Origin: Kineosporia aurantiaca JCM 3230
GTDB taxonomy: Bacteria > Actinomycetota > Actinomycetes > Actinomycetales > Kineosporiaceae
Reading direction: 5' to 3'
Assembly: GCA_000719025.1 (NCBI GenBank)
Contig: JODP01000017.1
Location: forward strand, 1-64,000
Length of the DNA stretch: 64,000 nucleotides
Shown: positions 8,361 to 16,786 of the stretch, piece by piece
Numbering within the stretch: the stretch's first letter is position 1
Layout: every line of letters begins with the position of its first letter
The notes under the pieces: generated by a model
Told to the model about the DNA's origin: nothing
What the model saw: only the letters and a program-made list of their open reading frames with translations
Databases searched by the model: none
Program-made: the position numbers and the translations under genes

Positions 8361-8395
8361 CGGTGAGGTCCTCCCGATCCGGGAGGACCTCACCG
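8361..8395. terminator. Bidirectional terminator hairpin
   Basis: Fifteen perfect base pairs (8361-8375 with 8381-8395) close a five-base loop, GATCC. The hairpin lies between the convergent ferritin-like gene and the aldo/keto reductase gene, whose stop is at 8402, and can serve both. The T-run is weak on either strand. Confidence 0.8.
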
Positions 8396-8401
8396 GCGTT
8401 T

Positions 8402-9223
8402 CTAGGAGTCGGTGTCCTGCAGGCCGTCCAGGAACGTCAGGTCCTCGGCCGAGATGGCGAAGTCGACGTCCGCGTTCTCCACGATCCGCGAGGGCGTGGT
8501 GGACTTCGGCAGCGGCAGCACGTCCTTCTCCAGCAGGTAGCGGATGCAGACCTGGGCGACCGACTTGCCGTACTGGTCGGCGATCCGCTTCACGTCCGGG
8601 TTGTTCAGGATCTTCCCGGTCGACAGCGGCGAGTAGCCCTCCACCAGGATGCCGTTCTCCTTGCAGAACGCGGTGGTCTCGTCCTGGGTGTGGCCGATGA
8701 ACCAGCGGATCTGGTTGGCCAGCGGCTTCACCTCGGTGGCCTCGATCAGCGAGGTCAGGTCGGCGACGTTGAAGTTGGAGACGCCGATCGCCTTGACCTG
8801 ACCGGCCTGGTAGAGGCCTTCCAGTTCCTTCCAGACCGCGATGTTCTCGGTGCGGTAGTCCTTGCCCATCTGGCTCCACGGCCAGGGGGCGTGGATCAGG
8901 TACAGGTCGGCCGGACCGAGGTCGAGCAGCGAGTTCGACTCCTCGAACGAGGCCCGGACCTGCTTCGCGTCCTTGATCTCGGCCGGCAGCTTGGTGGTGA
9001 TGAAGATGTCCTCGCGGGGGATGCCGCCGTCCCGCACCGCGCGGCCGACACTGGCCTCGTTGCCGTAGGCGCGGGCGGTGTCGATGTGCCGGTAACCGGC
9101 CTTCAGCGCCGCGGTGACCGAGTCGTACGTCTTGGGGCCGTCCGGGATCTGCCAGGTACCGAAGGCGATCTTCGGGATCTGCAGGCCGTTGGCCAGGGTG
9201 AAGTTCTCGGTGAGCACAGACAT
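8402..9223 (-). CDS. Aldo/keto reductase
   Basis: The 273-residue enzyme contains the complete AKR tetrad: Asp48 in HIDTARAYGNE, Tyr53, Lys78 in TTKLP and His111 in LIHAPWPW. The NADPH-binding segment LPKSTTPSRIVEN is near the C-terminus. It belongs to the 2,5-diketo-gluconate reductase-like group and would reduce aldehydes or ketones in the cytosol. Length and motifs are typical. It converges on the ferritin-like gene across a shared terminator. The receiver-domain gene lies upstream on the same strand, 52 bases away, but a functional link is not evident. Confidence 0.92.
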   Translation of the reverse strand: MSVLTENFTLANGLQIPKIAFGTWQIPDGPKTYDSVTAALKAGYRHIDTARAYGNEASVGRAVRDGGIPREDIFITTKLPAEIKDAKQVRASFEESNSLLDLGPADLYLIHAPWPWSQMGKDYRTENIAVWKELEGLYQAGQVKAIGVSNFNVADLTSLIEATEVKPLANQIRWFIGHTQDETTAFCKENGILVEGYSPLSTGKILNNPDVKRIADQYGKSVAQVCIRYLLEKDVLPLPKSTTPSRIVENADVDFAISAEDLTFLDGLQDTDS

Positions 9224-9275
9224 ACCTGCACCTTAGAACGTCCTCCTCGCTTGGCCAGTCACCCGGACCACCGGG

Positions 9276-9731
9276 TCAGACGGGCCCTGGCTCGGGGGGC
9301 AGCAGGGTGCTGATGGTAGTGTGGAACCGGCCGATCTCCTCGACCGCGTTCTCCAGGCCCTCCAGATCCAGCGGCTTGGTGACGTACGCGTTGGCGTGGC
9401 TCTGATAGCTGGCCAGCACGTCCCCGGCGGCGTCCGAGGTGGTGAAGAGCACCACCGGGATCGCCCGTAACGCCTTGTCCGCCTTGATGATCGACAACGT
9501 CTCCCGGCCATCCAGCCGGGGCATGTTCAGATCCATCAGGATCAGGTCGGGACGCGCCGCGTCGGCGTGCTCACCCTCGCGCCGCAGGTAAGCCAGGGCC
9601 TGTTCGCCGTCGCCGGCCACGTACAGCCGGGGCGGGGTGGCGCTGCGTTCCAGGGCCTCGGTGACCATGAGGGCGTCACCGGGGTCGTCCTCGACCATCA
9701 GGACGACGGGAACGCGCTGGGCAGTCGTCAA
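9276..9731 (-). CDS. Single-domain response regulator (CheY/Rcp1-like)
   Basis: The 151 residues form one receiver domain: acidic pocket VEDDPGDA (residues 13-20), phosphoacceptor Asp67 in LILMDLNMP, the Thr of LFTTSD (residue 97) and Lys119 in YVTKP. There is no output domain. The long alpha4-beta5 region resembles Rcp1-type regulators that pair with hybrid or phytochrome kinases. No cognate kinase is adjacent, so its partner is unknown. Confidence 0.9.
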   Translation of the reverse strand: MTTAQRVPVVLMVEDDPGDALMVTEALERSATPPRLYVAGDGEQALAYLRREGEHADAARPDLILMDLNMPRLDGRETLSIIKADKALRAIPVVLFTTSDAAGDVLASYQSHANAYVTKPLDLEGLENAVEEIGRFHTTISTLLPPEPGPV

Positions 9732-9941
9732 AGTGACCTCGGGATCCGGGGAAGCGGCTGGTGAAGGGAAGATCAGCCCGGCAAATCATGGCATAGACGC
9801 TCGTTCCGGCCCCGGTGTGCGCGGTGAACACCGGTTGTGAGGCGAGCGGGCCACTCCAATGGCGGGATGTGTGACGCTGCGTCGTCCTCCACTCTGTACT
9901 ACAGGAAGTGACCGACACATCGCTGCTTGGAGTCAACGACG
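9732..9941. other. Divergent intergenic region
   Basis: This 210-bp gap separates the divergent receiver-domain and subtilase genes and must hold both promoters. I could not pick out a convincing -35/-10 pair or dyad. GGAG at 9929-9932 is the ribosome-binding site that supports GTG 9942 as the subtilase start. Confidence 0.5.
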
Positions 9942-11609
9942 GTGGGAACTGCGGGAAAGCAACGACGCCGGCCAGTGGCCTGGATGGTGGGCGGGGCCGT
10001 GCTCGCGGCCGCCCTGGTGGCAAACGCGTCCACCGCCGACGCGGCCTCCAGCAGCGCCCCGCTCGCCTCGGCGGGCAAGGTCTCGACGTCCGAGGTCATC
10101 GCCAAGTTGCTGGCCAACTGGGGTGACAAGGACGCGGACAGCAAGTCCAAGTCCAGCAGCGGCACGAACGACGCCAGCCTGGACCCGGGATCGCTGGCCG
10201 CCATCACCACCGCGACCGGGGCCCGGGACGCCTGGGCCACCAAGGACAGCTCCGGCCGGGCGGTGACCGGGCAGGGCGTCACCGTGGCGGTGCTGGACTC
10301 CGGGGTGAGCACCAAGGTCGCCGGCCTGAACGCCGCCGGCAAGGTGGTGACCGGCCCGGACCTGTCGATGGAGGCCAACTCCAGCACGTTGCGCGGCCAG
10401 GACACGTTCGGCCACGGTACGTTCATGGCCGGCATCATCGCGGCCAAGGACCCGGTGGCGACGAACAAGACCACCGGTCAGCCCCAGCCCGCCAGTGACG
10501 CCGACCAGCTCGGGATCGCCCCGGACGCGAAGATCCTGGCGGTCAAGCTGGCCACCACCGACGGCAGTACGGACGTCAGCCAGGTGATCGCCGGGCTCGA
10601 CTGGGTGGTGCAGCACAAGAACGACAACGGGATGAACATCCGCGTCGTCAACCTCTCCTACGGCACCGACTCCACCCAGTCCTACGTCTCCGACCCGCTC
10701 GCCGCCGCGGCCGAGAATGCCTGGAAGCACGGCATTGTGGTGGTCGCCTCGGGCGGCAACGAGGGGACGACGGCCACCGGCCTGACTGATCCGGCGACCG
10801 ATCCGTACGTGATCGCGGTCGGTGCGGCCACCGCGAACAACGACAAGACGGCTTGGAAGACCCCGACCGTAGCCACTTTCAGCCAGCGTGGCACCACCGC
10901 CCGGCACGTCGACCTGCTGGCCCCCGGCACCTCGCTGGTGTCGCTGCGCGATGTCGGTTCCTACATCGACACCACCTACCCGGAAGGTCGGGTTTCCGGC
11001 GACACCACCGGACGACTGTTCCGAGGTAGTGGGACTTCTCAGGCGGCCGCGGTGGTCAGCGGCGCGGTCGCGCTGTTGCTGCAGGCCTACCCGGCCCTGA
11101 CCCCGGACCAGGTGAAGTACGCGCTCACCAGCAGCGCTGATGCGGTAAGCGGCACGGTCCTGGACCGCGGAGCCGGCGAGCTCGACATCAGCGGCGCGCT
11201 CAAGGTGGCCAAGGGCATCTCGACGGTCAGCGCGACGAAGTACGTCCAGACCTTCACGGCCGCAACCGGTCTGGGCTCGCTGGACGCAGCCCGTGGCGGT
11301 GCCTACCTGGTCGACCCGGACACCGGAGCCACCCTGACCGGCGAGGTCGACGTGCAGAACCGGCCCTGGAACGCGGCCGCCTGGCGTAAGGCCTCGGTCG
11401 CCGGGACGGCCTGGACCGGTGGTCAGTGGAACGGCGCGCGCTGGACCGGCGACAGCTGGAACGCCGCGAACCCGACCACCTGGACGAGTTCGGCCTGGAG
11501 CGGGGCCCGGTGGAGCGGAGCCCGCTGGAGCGACGTGAGCTGGACCGGCGCGCGCTGGAGCGGGGCCCGGTGGTCCGGCGCCCGGTGGTCCGGCGCCGCC
11601 TGGAAGTGA
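9942..11609 (+). CDS. Secreted subtilase (S8 peptidase) with Trp-rich repeats
   Basis: A signal segment (PVAWMVGGAVLAAALVANAS) is followed by an S8 catalytic domain: Asp119 in VAVLDSGVS, His in FGHGTFMAG (about 157), oxyanion Asn in VASGGNEG, and Ser in RGSGTSQAAA (about 365). The last 70 residues are Trp-rich repeats of the type SGARWSGARWS. Such tails occur in actinomycete subtilases, with unknown function, perhaps cell-wall association. GTG 9942 is chosen because GGAG lies 9 bases upstream; TTG 9927 is in frame. The GGDEF-EAL gene starts 7 bases after the stop, so the two form an operon. Confidence 0.9.
   Translation: MGTAGKQRRRPVAWMVGGAVLAAALVANASTADAASSSAPLASAGKVSTSEVIAKLLANWGDKDADSKSKSSSGTNDASLDPGSLAAITTATGARDAWATKDSSGRAVTGQGVTVAVLDSGVSTKVAGLNAAGKVVTGPDLSMEANSSTLRGQDTFGHGTFMAGIIAAKDPVATNKTTGQPQPASDADQLGIAPDAKILAVKLATTDGSTDVSQVIAGLDWVVQHKNDNGMNIRVVNLSYGTDSTQSYVSDPLAAAAENAWKHGIVVVASGGNEGTTATGLTDPATDPYVIAVGAATANNDKTAWKTPTVATFSQRGTTARHVDLLAPGTSLVSLRDVGSYIDTTYPEGRVSGDTTGRLFRGSGTSQAAAVVSGAVALLLQAYPALTPDQVKYALTSSADAVSGTVLDRGAGELDISGALKVAKGISTVSATKYVQTFTAATGLGSLDAARGGAYLVDPDTGATLTGEVDVQNRPWNAAAWRKASVAGTAWTGGQWNGARWTGDSWNAANPTTWTSSAWSGARWSGARWSDVSWTGARWSGARWSGARWSGAAWK
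11477..11606 (+). repeat. 15-nt coding repeats (W-S-G-A-R) at the subtilase C-terminus
   Basis: About eight five-residue units (consensus W-S/T-G-A-R) are encoded by drifting 15-nt repeats rich in TGGAGCGGGGCCCGG. The Trp recurs every five residues (WSGAR WSGAR WSDVS), spacing its side chain regularly along an extended or beta structure. Confidence 0.75.
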
Positions 11610-11616
11610 CCCTGCG

Positions 11617-14190
11617 ATGAACGAGGCGATGAGCAGGCGTCGCGCGGACGCGGTGACCGGGGTCCTGGCGGTCGTTCTCGCGGCCGCCGGGGTCGGCCTG
11701 ACGGTGCACCTGCCGGCCGGCCGGATCCTGGAACTGGCGCCCCTGGTGTCCTCCGGGCCGCTGCTGCTGCTCCTGTTCGCGGCCTTCGCGATCGCCGAGC
11801 TGCTGCCCCTGCACATCGAGCTGCGGCGTGAGGCGTACTCGTTCTCGCTCTCCGGGGTGTCCCTCCTGCTGGGCCTGCTGTTCCACGACGCGCAGGGCGT
11901 CGTCGTGGTGCGGATGCTGGCGGCGCTGGCGGTGTTCGCCGTGCAGCGGTCGACCCTGATCAAGACGCTCTACAACCTGGCCTCGTACCTGCTCGAGGCC
12001 GCCCTGCTGGCTACCGTGCTGCACGCCGTCCTGGGCCGCGGCGTACAGCCGGACCTGCGGCTGGCCCTGGTCTGCTTCCTCGTCGTCTGCGTCGTCGACC
12101 TGATGATGAGCGCCCTGGTGCTGGTCGTGATCGGGCTGCACTCCAAGCGCCTGCCCTGGTCCCAGGTACCCGGACTGGTGCTGGCCGCGGCCGTGCTGGG
12201 CTTCTTCGGCACGGTGATCACGATGGCCGTGACCGCCCTGCTGGACGAGGGCGGCGCGCTGGCCGGTCTGCTGATCTTCGCCTTCGCCGGGCTCGGGGCG
12301 GTGGCCTACACCGGCTATCTCCGGCTGCGGCGCCGGCACCAGTCGCTGGCGGTGATCCACGAGTTCGTCGAGCAGGGCTCGACCGAGGTCGGGGTCCGTG
12401 AGCTGACCGAGGTGCTGGTGGTGCGCACCCGGCAGCTGCTGCGCGGCAGCCGGCTGGAACTGATCATCTTCGACTACGCCGGCACCGGCGACCGGCACGT
12501 CCAGGTGGACGAGAACGACCACTACGTCTCCGGTCTGCTCACCGAGGGCCCGGACTGGCTGCTCACCCGGGCCATGGACAACAAGGAGTCGCTGGTCATC
12601 CCGCGGGGTACCCGGGACGCCGGGATGCGGCAGTGGTTGCGGGCCCGGGGTGCGCGGGACGCGCTGATCGTCCCGCTGCCGGCCCCGGCCAACCGCGGCG
12701 CGATCGTCATCACCGACCGGATCGGCGACACCGGGACCTTCACCACCGACGACCTGACCATGCTGCAGACGCTGGCCGGGCACCTGGTGATCGCGGTCCG
12801 CGGGGCCCGGTTCATGCAGGAGATGCGGCACGATGCCACCCACGACGCGCTGACCGGCCTGGCCAACCGGGCCCTGCTGCGCGAGCGGATCGAGAGCGCC
12901 CTGGCCCCGGGGGCGCCCCTGGGCGAGGTGGCCGTGCTGCTGCTCGACCTGGACAAGTTCAAGGAGGTCAACGACGCCTTCGGGCACCACGTCGGAGATG
13001 CCCTGATCCAGGTGGTGGGGACCCGGCTGAGCAGCGAGGTACCGGCCGATGCGACCGTCGCCCGGCTCGGCGGGGACGAGTTCGCCGTCCTGCTGCACGG
13101 GGCCGACATCGCCACCGGCGCGGTCGAGGTGGCCCAGCGGATCCAGGACGCGCTGAGCTGGTCGGTGCACCTGGACGAGGCGGTGGTGACCACCCGGGCC
13201 AGCATCGGCATCGCGATCGCGGGCGCCGGTTTCACCGAGGCCGACCTGCTGCGCCACGCCGACACCGCGATGTACGCGGCCAAGGGCGGCGCGGACCCGG
13301 TGGTGGTCTACGACGAGGACCTGGACCGCGGCCGCAGCGAGCGTCTGCACCTGCTCGCCGACCTGCACCTGGCCCTGGAGAGCGACCAGATCGAGGTGGT
13401 CTTCCAGCCCCAGCTGGACCTGCGCAGCGACACCATCCGCAGCGTCGAGGCGCTGGCCCGCTGGAACCACCCGGTGATGGGCACGATCAGCCCGGAGACC
13501 TTCATCGGGCTGGCCGAGTCCAGCGGCCTGATCGAGCAGCTGACCCACAAGGTGCTGGCCAAGGCCCTGCACCAGGCCCGGGACTGGCAGGACCAGGGGC
13601 TGGACCTGGCGGTCGCGGTGAACCTCTCGCCGCACAACGTGAACAACGTGCACCTGGTCGAGGATGTGGCCGCGGCGCTGGGCCGGGCCGGGGTGGCCCC
13701 GGACCGGCTGGTGCTGGAGATCACCGAGAGCAGCGTGATGGGCGACCCGGGCCGGACCGTGCCGATGCTGAAGCGGCTGTCCGACCTCGGCGTGACGCTC
13801 TCCCTGGACGACTTCGGCACCGGCTACTCCAGCCTGGCCTACCTGCAGAAGCTCCCGGTCAGCGAGGTGAAGATCGACAAGTCGTTCGTCGTCGGCCTCA
13901 CCGACCTGTCCCAGGCGCACGCCAGCGCGGTGCTGATCCGCTCGATCCTCACCCTCAGCGTGAACCTCGGCCTGCAGGTGGTGGCCGAGGGCGTGGAGGA
14001 CGCGGACGTGCTGGAACAGCTCCGGGCCCTGGGCTGCGACCTGGTCCAGGGGTACTACGTGTCGAAACCGCTGACCGCGGAACGGGTACCGTCCATCGTC
14101 AACCGGTATCAGCGGCCCAACGCCCAGCTGCCCACCCAGCGCACCCGGCTGGCCGCCGTCCAGCCGGCCGCCGACCACCAGGCCGGCTAG
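11617..14190 (+). CDS. Membrane GGDEF-EAL protein
   Basis: Seven to eight N-terminal membrane segments are followed by a GAF-like region (about residues 250-400), a GGDEF domain (GGDEF about residue 486) and an EAL domain. The EAL residues look complete: VEALARWNHP, AVNLSPHN, ITESSVM, DDFGTGYSSL, KIDKSFV and VAEGVED. Both activities, cyclic-di-GMP synthesis and hydrolysis, are therefore possible. The RxxD inhibitory site before GGDEF is missing (PADA). It lies 7 bases behind the secreted subtilase, suggesting joint control of surface remodelling. ATG 11629 is an alternative start. It converges on a TetR gene 23 bp away with no obvious terminator. Confidence 0.92.
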   Translation: MNEAMSRRRADAVTGVLAVVLAAAGVGLTVHLPAGRILELAPLVSSGPLLLLLFAAFAIAELLPLHIELRREAYSFSLSGVSLLLGLLFHDAQGVVVVRMLAALAVFAVQRSTLIKTLYNLASYLLEAALLATVLHAVLGRGVQPDLRLALVCFLVVCVVDLMMSALVLVVIGLHSKRLPWSQVPGLVLAAAVLGFFGTVITMAVTALLDEGGALAGLLIFAFAGLGAVAYTGYLRLRRRHQSLAVIHEFVEQGSTEVGVRELTEVLVVRTRQLLRGSRLELIIFDYAGTGDRHVQVDENDHYVSGLLTEGPDWLLTRAMDNKESLVIPRGTRDAGMRQWLRARGARDALIVPLPAPANRGAIVITDRIGDTGTFTTDDLTMLQTLAGHLVIAVRGARFMQEMRHDATHDALTGLANRALLRERIESALAPGAPLGEVAVLLLDLDKFKEVNDAFGHHVGDALIQVVGTRLSSEVPADATVARLGGDEFAVLLHGADIATGAVEVAQRIQDALSWSVHLDEAVVTTRASIGIAIAGAGFTEADLLRHADTAMYAAKGGADPVVVYDEDLDRGRSERLHLLADLHLALESDQIEVVFQPQLDLRSDTIRSVEALARWNHPVMGTISPETFIGLAESSGLIEQLTHKVLAKALHQARDWQDQGLDLAVAVNLSPHNVNNVHLVEDVAAALGRAGVAPDRLVLEITESSVMGDPGRTVPMLKRLSDLGVTLSLDDFGTGYSSLAYLQKLPVSEVKIDKSFVVGLTDLSQAHASAVLIRSILTLSVNLGLQVVAEGVEDADVLEQLRALGCDLVQGYYVSKPLTAERVPSIVNRYQRPNAQLPTQRTRLAAVQPAADHQAG

Positions 14191-14213
14191 CGGCTGATCT
14201 ACGGGCAGCACAC

Positions 14214-14735
14214 CTAGCGCTCGGCGATCACCCGGATCGCCACCTCCATCCGGGCCCGGAACTCCTCGCGGGTGCCGACCTGGTGCTTGATCCCGATGGC
14301 GGCGCTGATCAGGGTCTGGGCCAGGTCGGGGTTGCCCAGCGCGTCCTCGATCAGAGCGGCGAAGCGGCGGGGGTATTCGTCGGCGAGGCCGGACAGCTGG
14401 GTCGGATTCTCCTCCAGCACGGCCGGCAGGTCGCGGGTCATCGCGCCCAGGTAGCGGCCGGTCCAGTGGTCGAAGGCCTCCAGAAGCCGCTGAGTCTCAG
14501 GCTTCTCGTAGGCGCTGAGCGCACTTTCGGCGGCGGCGAGATCGGCCTCGAGGGCCCGCACGACCGCGGCCCGGAACAGCTCCTGCTTGGAGGCGAACAG
14601 GAAATACAGCCCGGGACGGGAGATCTCGGCGGCCTGGGCCACGTCGTCCATCGAGGTCTTGCGGTAGCCGAAGCGGACGAACACCTCCAGGGCGGTGGCC
14701 AGGACCTGGTCGCGTCGCGGGGGGCCGTCGGTCAT
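14214..14735 (-). CDS. TetR family regulator
   Basis: The 173-residue product starts MTDGPPRRDQ and has a standard TetR helix-turn-helix (EVFVRFGYRKTSMDDVAQAA, then EISRPGLYFLFASKQELF). The C-terminal half fits the common TetR effector fold. Longer upstream frames exist but run antisense through the dehydrogenase gene and lack support. It is transcribed away from the SDR gene at 14797, and a perfect inverted repeat lies between them. It most likely represses both genes. Confidence 0.88.
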   Translation of the reverse strand: MTDGPPRRDQVLATALEVFVRFGYRKTSMDDVAQAAEISRPGLYFLFASKQELFRAAVVRALEADLAAAESALSAYEKPETQRLLEAFDHWTGRYLGAMTRDLPAVLEENPTQLSGLADEYPRRFAALIEDALGNPDLAQTLISAAIGIKHQVGTREEFRARMEVAIRVIAER

Positions 14736-14759
14736 GGCCGCCACTGTACTCAGTAATCT

Positions 14760-14791
14760 CACTATACAAATATCGTTCAACTTGTATAGTG
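14760..14791. promoter_or_regulatory. TetR operator overlapping divergent promoters
   Basis: CACTATACAA (14760-14769) and TTGTATAGTG (14782-14791) form a perfect 10-bp inverted repeat with a 12-bp spacer. Each arm contains TATAGT, a good -10 element, one for each divergent gene (14785-14790 plus, 14766-14761 minus). A repressor on the dyad would cover both -10 boxes. The plus-strand -10 ends six bases before GTG 14797, which implies a leaderless SDR transcript. Confidence 0.75.
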
Positions 14792-14796
14792 CAGTC

Positions 14797-15696
14797 GTGA
14801 TCACTACGCGCTTCGGCGCTCTCAGTACCGCCGAGGACGTCGTGGCCGGCTTCGATCTCACCGGGGTCCGGGCCGTCGTCACCGGTGCCTCGTCGGGCCT
14901 GGGCCGGGAGACGGCCCGGGTGCTGGCCGGGGCCGGGGCGGCGGTGACTTTGGCGGTGCGGAACGCTTCCGGTCCGGCCCGGCTGGACCTCGCCGACCCG
15001 GAGAGCGTCCGCCGCTTCGTCGACGCCTGGGACGGCCCTCTGCATCTGCTGGTCAACAACGCCGGGGTGGTCACCTCGGGTCTGGAGCGGACGGGCGCCG
15101 GTTGGGAGCGGCAGTTCGCCACCAACCACCTCGGCCACTTCGCCCTGGCTCTGGGCCTGCACGAGGCTCTGGTCCAAGGGGCGGCCGAGCAGGACGGGGC
15201 CCGGGTGGTGGTGCTGAGCTCGACGGCGCACATGCGCGCGCCGGTGGACTTCGCCGATCCGCACTTCCGGCACCGGCCCTACGACCCGCAGATCGCCTAC
15301 GCCCAGTCCAAGACCGCCAACTCGCTGTTCTCGGTCGAGGCCAGCCGGAGATGGGCGGCGGACGGGATCGTCGCCAACACGGTCAATCCGGGCGGGGTCG
15401 CCACCGGGTTGCAGCGCAACTTCTCAGCGGCGCAGAAGGAATCGCTGGCCGCGGCCGAGGCGGCCGGGGTGTTTCAGTACAAGACGGTGGCGCAGGGCGC
15501 GGCGACCACGTTGGTTGCGGCGGTGGCGCCGGAGTTCGCCCACACCGGAGGGCATTATCTGGACGACGGCCGGGAGGCCTACCTGGTCCCGGACGATGCG
15601 GCCCTGGCCGATCACCCGCACGGTGTGAAGCACTGGGCCCTCGACCCGGCTGCGGCGGAACGGCTCTGGGATCTGTCGCTCGCGCACTTCCGGTAG
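14797..15696 (+). CDS. Short-chain dehydrogenase/reductase
   Basis: The 299-residue enzyme has the SDR cofactor motif TGASSGLG (about residues 31-38), the NNAG motif (LLVNNAGVV), the catalytic Ser in VVLSSTAH, and the active-site YAQSK. It resembles the retinol-dehydrogenase/oxidoreductase group of SDRs. I chose GTG 14797 because the -10 TATAGT ends at 14790 and no ribosome-binding site is present, as expected for a leaderless mRNA. Longer starts would run through the operator. The divergent TetR is the probable regulator. The substrate is unknown. Confidence 0.88.
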   Translation: MITTRFGALSTAEDVVAGFDLTGVRAVVTGASSGLGRETARVLAGAGAAVTLAVRNASGPARLDLADPESVRRFVDAWDGPLHLLVNNAGVVTSGLERTGAGWERQFATNHLGHFALALGLHEALVQGAAEQDGARVVVLSSTAHMRAPVDFADPHFRHRPYDPQIAYAQSKTANSLFSVEASRRWAADGIVANTVNPGGVATGLQRNFSAAQKESLAAAEAAGVFQYKTVAQGAATTLVAAVAPEFAHTGGHYLDDGREAYLVPDDAALADHPHGVKHWALDPAAAERLWDLSLAHFR

Positions 15697-15706
15697 GCTG
15701 GCCGGC

Positions 15707-15781
15707 ATGTCCTCGACCCGCAGCCCCCGCCCGGGGGCCATTTTCGGGGACCACTCCTACCGCATGGACTTCTACCAGTAG
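15707..15781 (+). CDS. Possible 24-residue small ORF before adenosine deaminase
   Basis: ATG 15707 opens a short frame, MSSTRSPRPGAIFGDHSYRM then DFYQ, ending at TAG 15781. Of its 24 sense codons, 22 or more end in G or C, matching the real genes. There is no clear Shine-Dalgarno site. It lies 10 bases behind the SDR gene and 57 bases before the deaminase, so it could be a leader peptide or a chance frame. Confidence 0.3.
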   Translation: MSSTRSPRPGAIFGDHSYRMDFYQ

Positions 15782-15838
15782 CGCACCGGCCGTCCCACTC
15801 CCGGTTCCGTTCGCTCCTCAAAGTCTGTGAGAACGTCC

Positions 15839-16786
15839 ATGCTTATCGATCTTCATCGCCATCTCGAAGGCACCCTCCGGGTCGCCACCACCGTCGAGCT
15901 GGCCCAGCGTTACCGGCACCGCCTGGCCGACCCGGAGTTCGCCCGCGAGCAGATGGTGGCCCGCGGGCCCGAGGGCGGGCTCGTCCCGTTCCTGGCCAAG
16001 GTCGATGTCGCGGTCTCGGCCTTCCAGCGGGTGGAGGACTGGCAGCGCGCCGCCGTGGAGTGCGTCGAGGACGCGGCGGCGGACGGTCTGGACTACCTCG
16101 AAATCCGTTTCTGCCCAGCCTTCATCGCGCTGGAGACCGGCCTGGACCCCGAGGCGGTGATGGACGCGGTCGCCGACGGTGCCCGCGCCGCCTCGGCCCG
16201 GACCGGCCTGAAGATCGCCCTGATCGGCATCGTGCTGCGCGACCTCGGGCCCGAGCGAGGTCAGGAGCAGATGGCCCGGCTTCTGGGCCGTCGGGATCTG
16301 CTGTGCGCCGTGGATATCGCCGGCAACGAGGCCGGGGTCCCGGCGGCCGAGTTCGCCGCCCCCTTCCGGGCCGCTCGCGAGGCGGGGCTGCACATCACGG
16401 TTCACGCGGGTGAGGCGGCGGGGGCGTTCAGCGTCTGGGACGCGGTGAACCACCTCGGGGCCGAGCGGATCGGGCACGGCATCCGCTCGGTCGAGGATCC
16501 GGCGCTCCTGGAACTGCTTGCGGCCCGCGACATCACGCTGGAAGTGAGCCTGACCAGCAATGTGCACAGCAGCAGTGCGCCCAGTTACGCCGAGCACCCG
16601 GTGCGCCAGTTGCTCCGGGCCGGCGTCCCGGTCGCCCTCTGCACCGATGATCCGCGCGCCTCGGGGATCACCCTCTCGGGGGAGTACGCTGCGGCCGCCC
16701 CGCAGGCCGGCCTGACCGCGGCCGACCTGCAGAGCATCCGGACCCAGGCGCGCCGGGCGGCGTTCGGGTCAGACCTCAGCGGGTGA
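15839..16786 (+). CDS. add: Adenosine deaminase
   Basis: The 315-residue zinc hydrolase carries the metal-dependent deaminase motifs in order: DLHRHLEG (zinc His pair), the HAGEAAG active-site His and Glu, IGHGIRS (His), and CTDDPRASG (zinc Asp). It should convert adenosine, or a related 6-aminopurine, to inosine in purine salvage. ATG 15839 puts the first strand at residue 2 as in relatives; GTG 15827 is in frame. Some homologues deaminate adenine or aminofutalosine, so specificity is not certain. The 3' end overlaps the convergent gene by 11 bases. Confidence 0.85.
   Translation: MLIDLHRHLEGTLRVATTVELAQRYRHRLADPEFAREQMVARGPEGGLVPFLAKVDVAVSAFQRVEDWQRAAVECVEDAAADGLDYLEIRFCPAFIALETGLDPEAVMDAVADGARAASARTGLKIALIGIVLRDLGPERGQEQMARLLGRRDLLCAVDIAGNEAGVPAAEFAAPFRAAREAGLHITVHAGEAAGAFSVWDAVNHLGAERIGHGIRSVEDPALLELLAARDITLEVSLTSNVHSSSAPSYAEHPVRQLLRAGVPVALCTDDPRASGITLSGEYAAAAPQAGLTAADLQSIRTQARRAAFGSDLSG

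Noticed and set aside
11254..14211. A 985-codon open frame on the minus strand
   Set aside because: It is antisense to the GGDEF-EAL gene, which has all expected motifs. The frame is Gln/Arg/His-rich and has no domain; GC-rich codon bias keeps such frames open.
14736..15233. A long N-terminal extension of the TetR gene
   Set aside because: It would cross the operator and run antisense to the SDR gene. The residues are Ser/Arg/Pro-rich and unlike TetR proteins.
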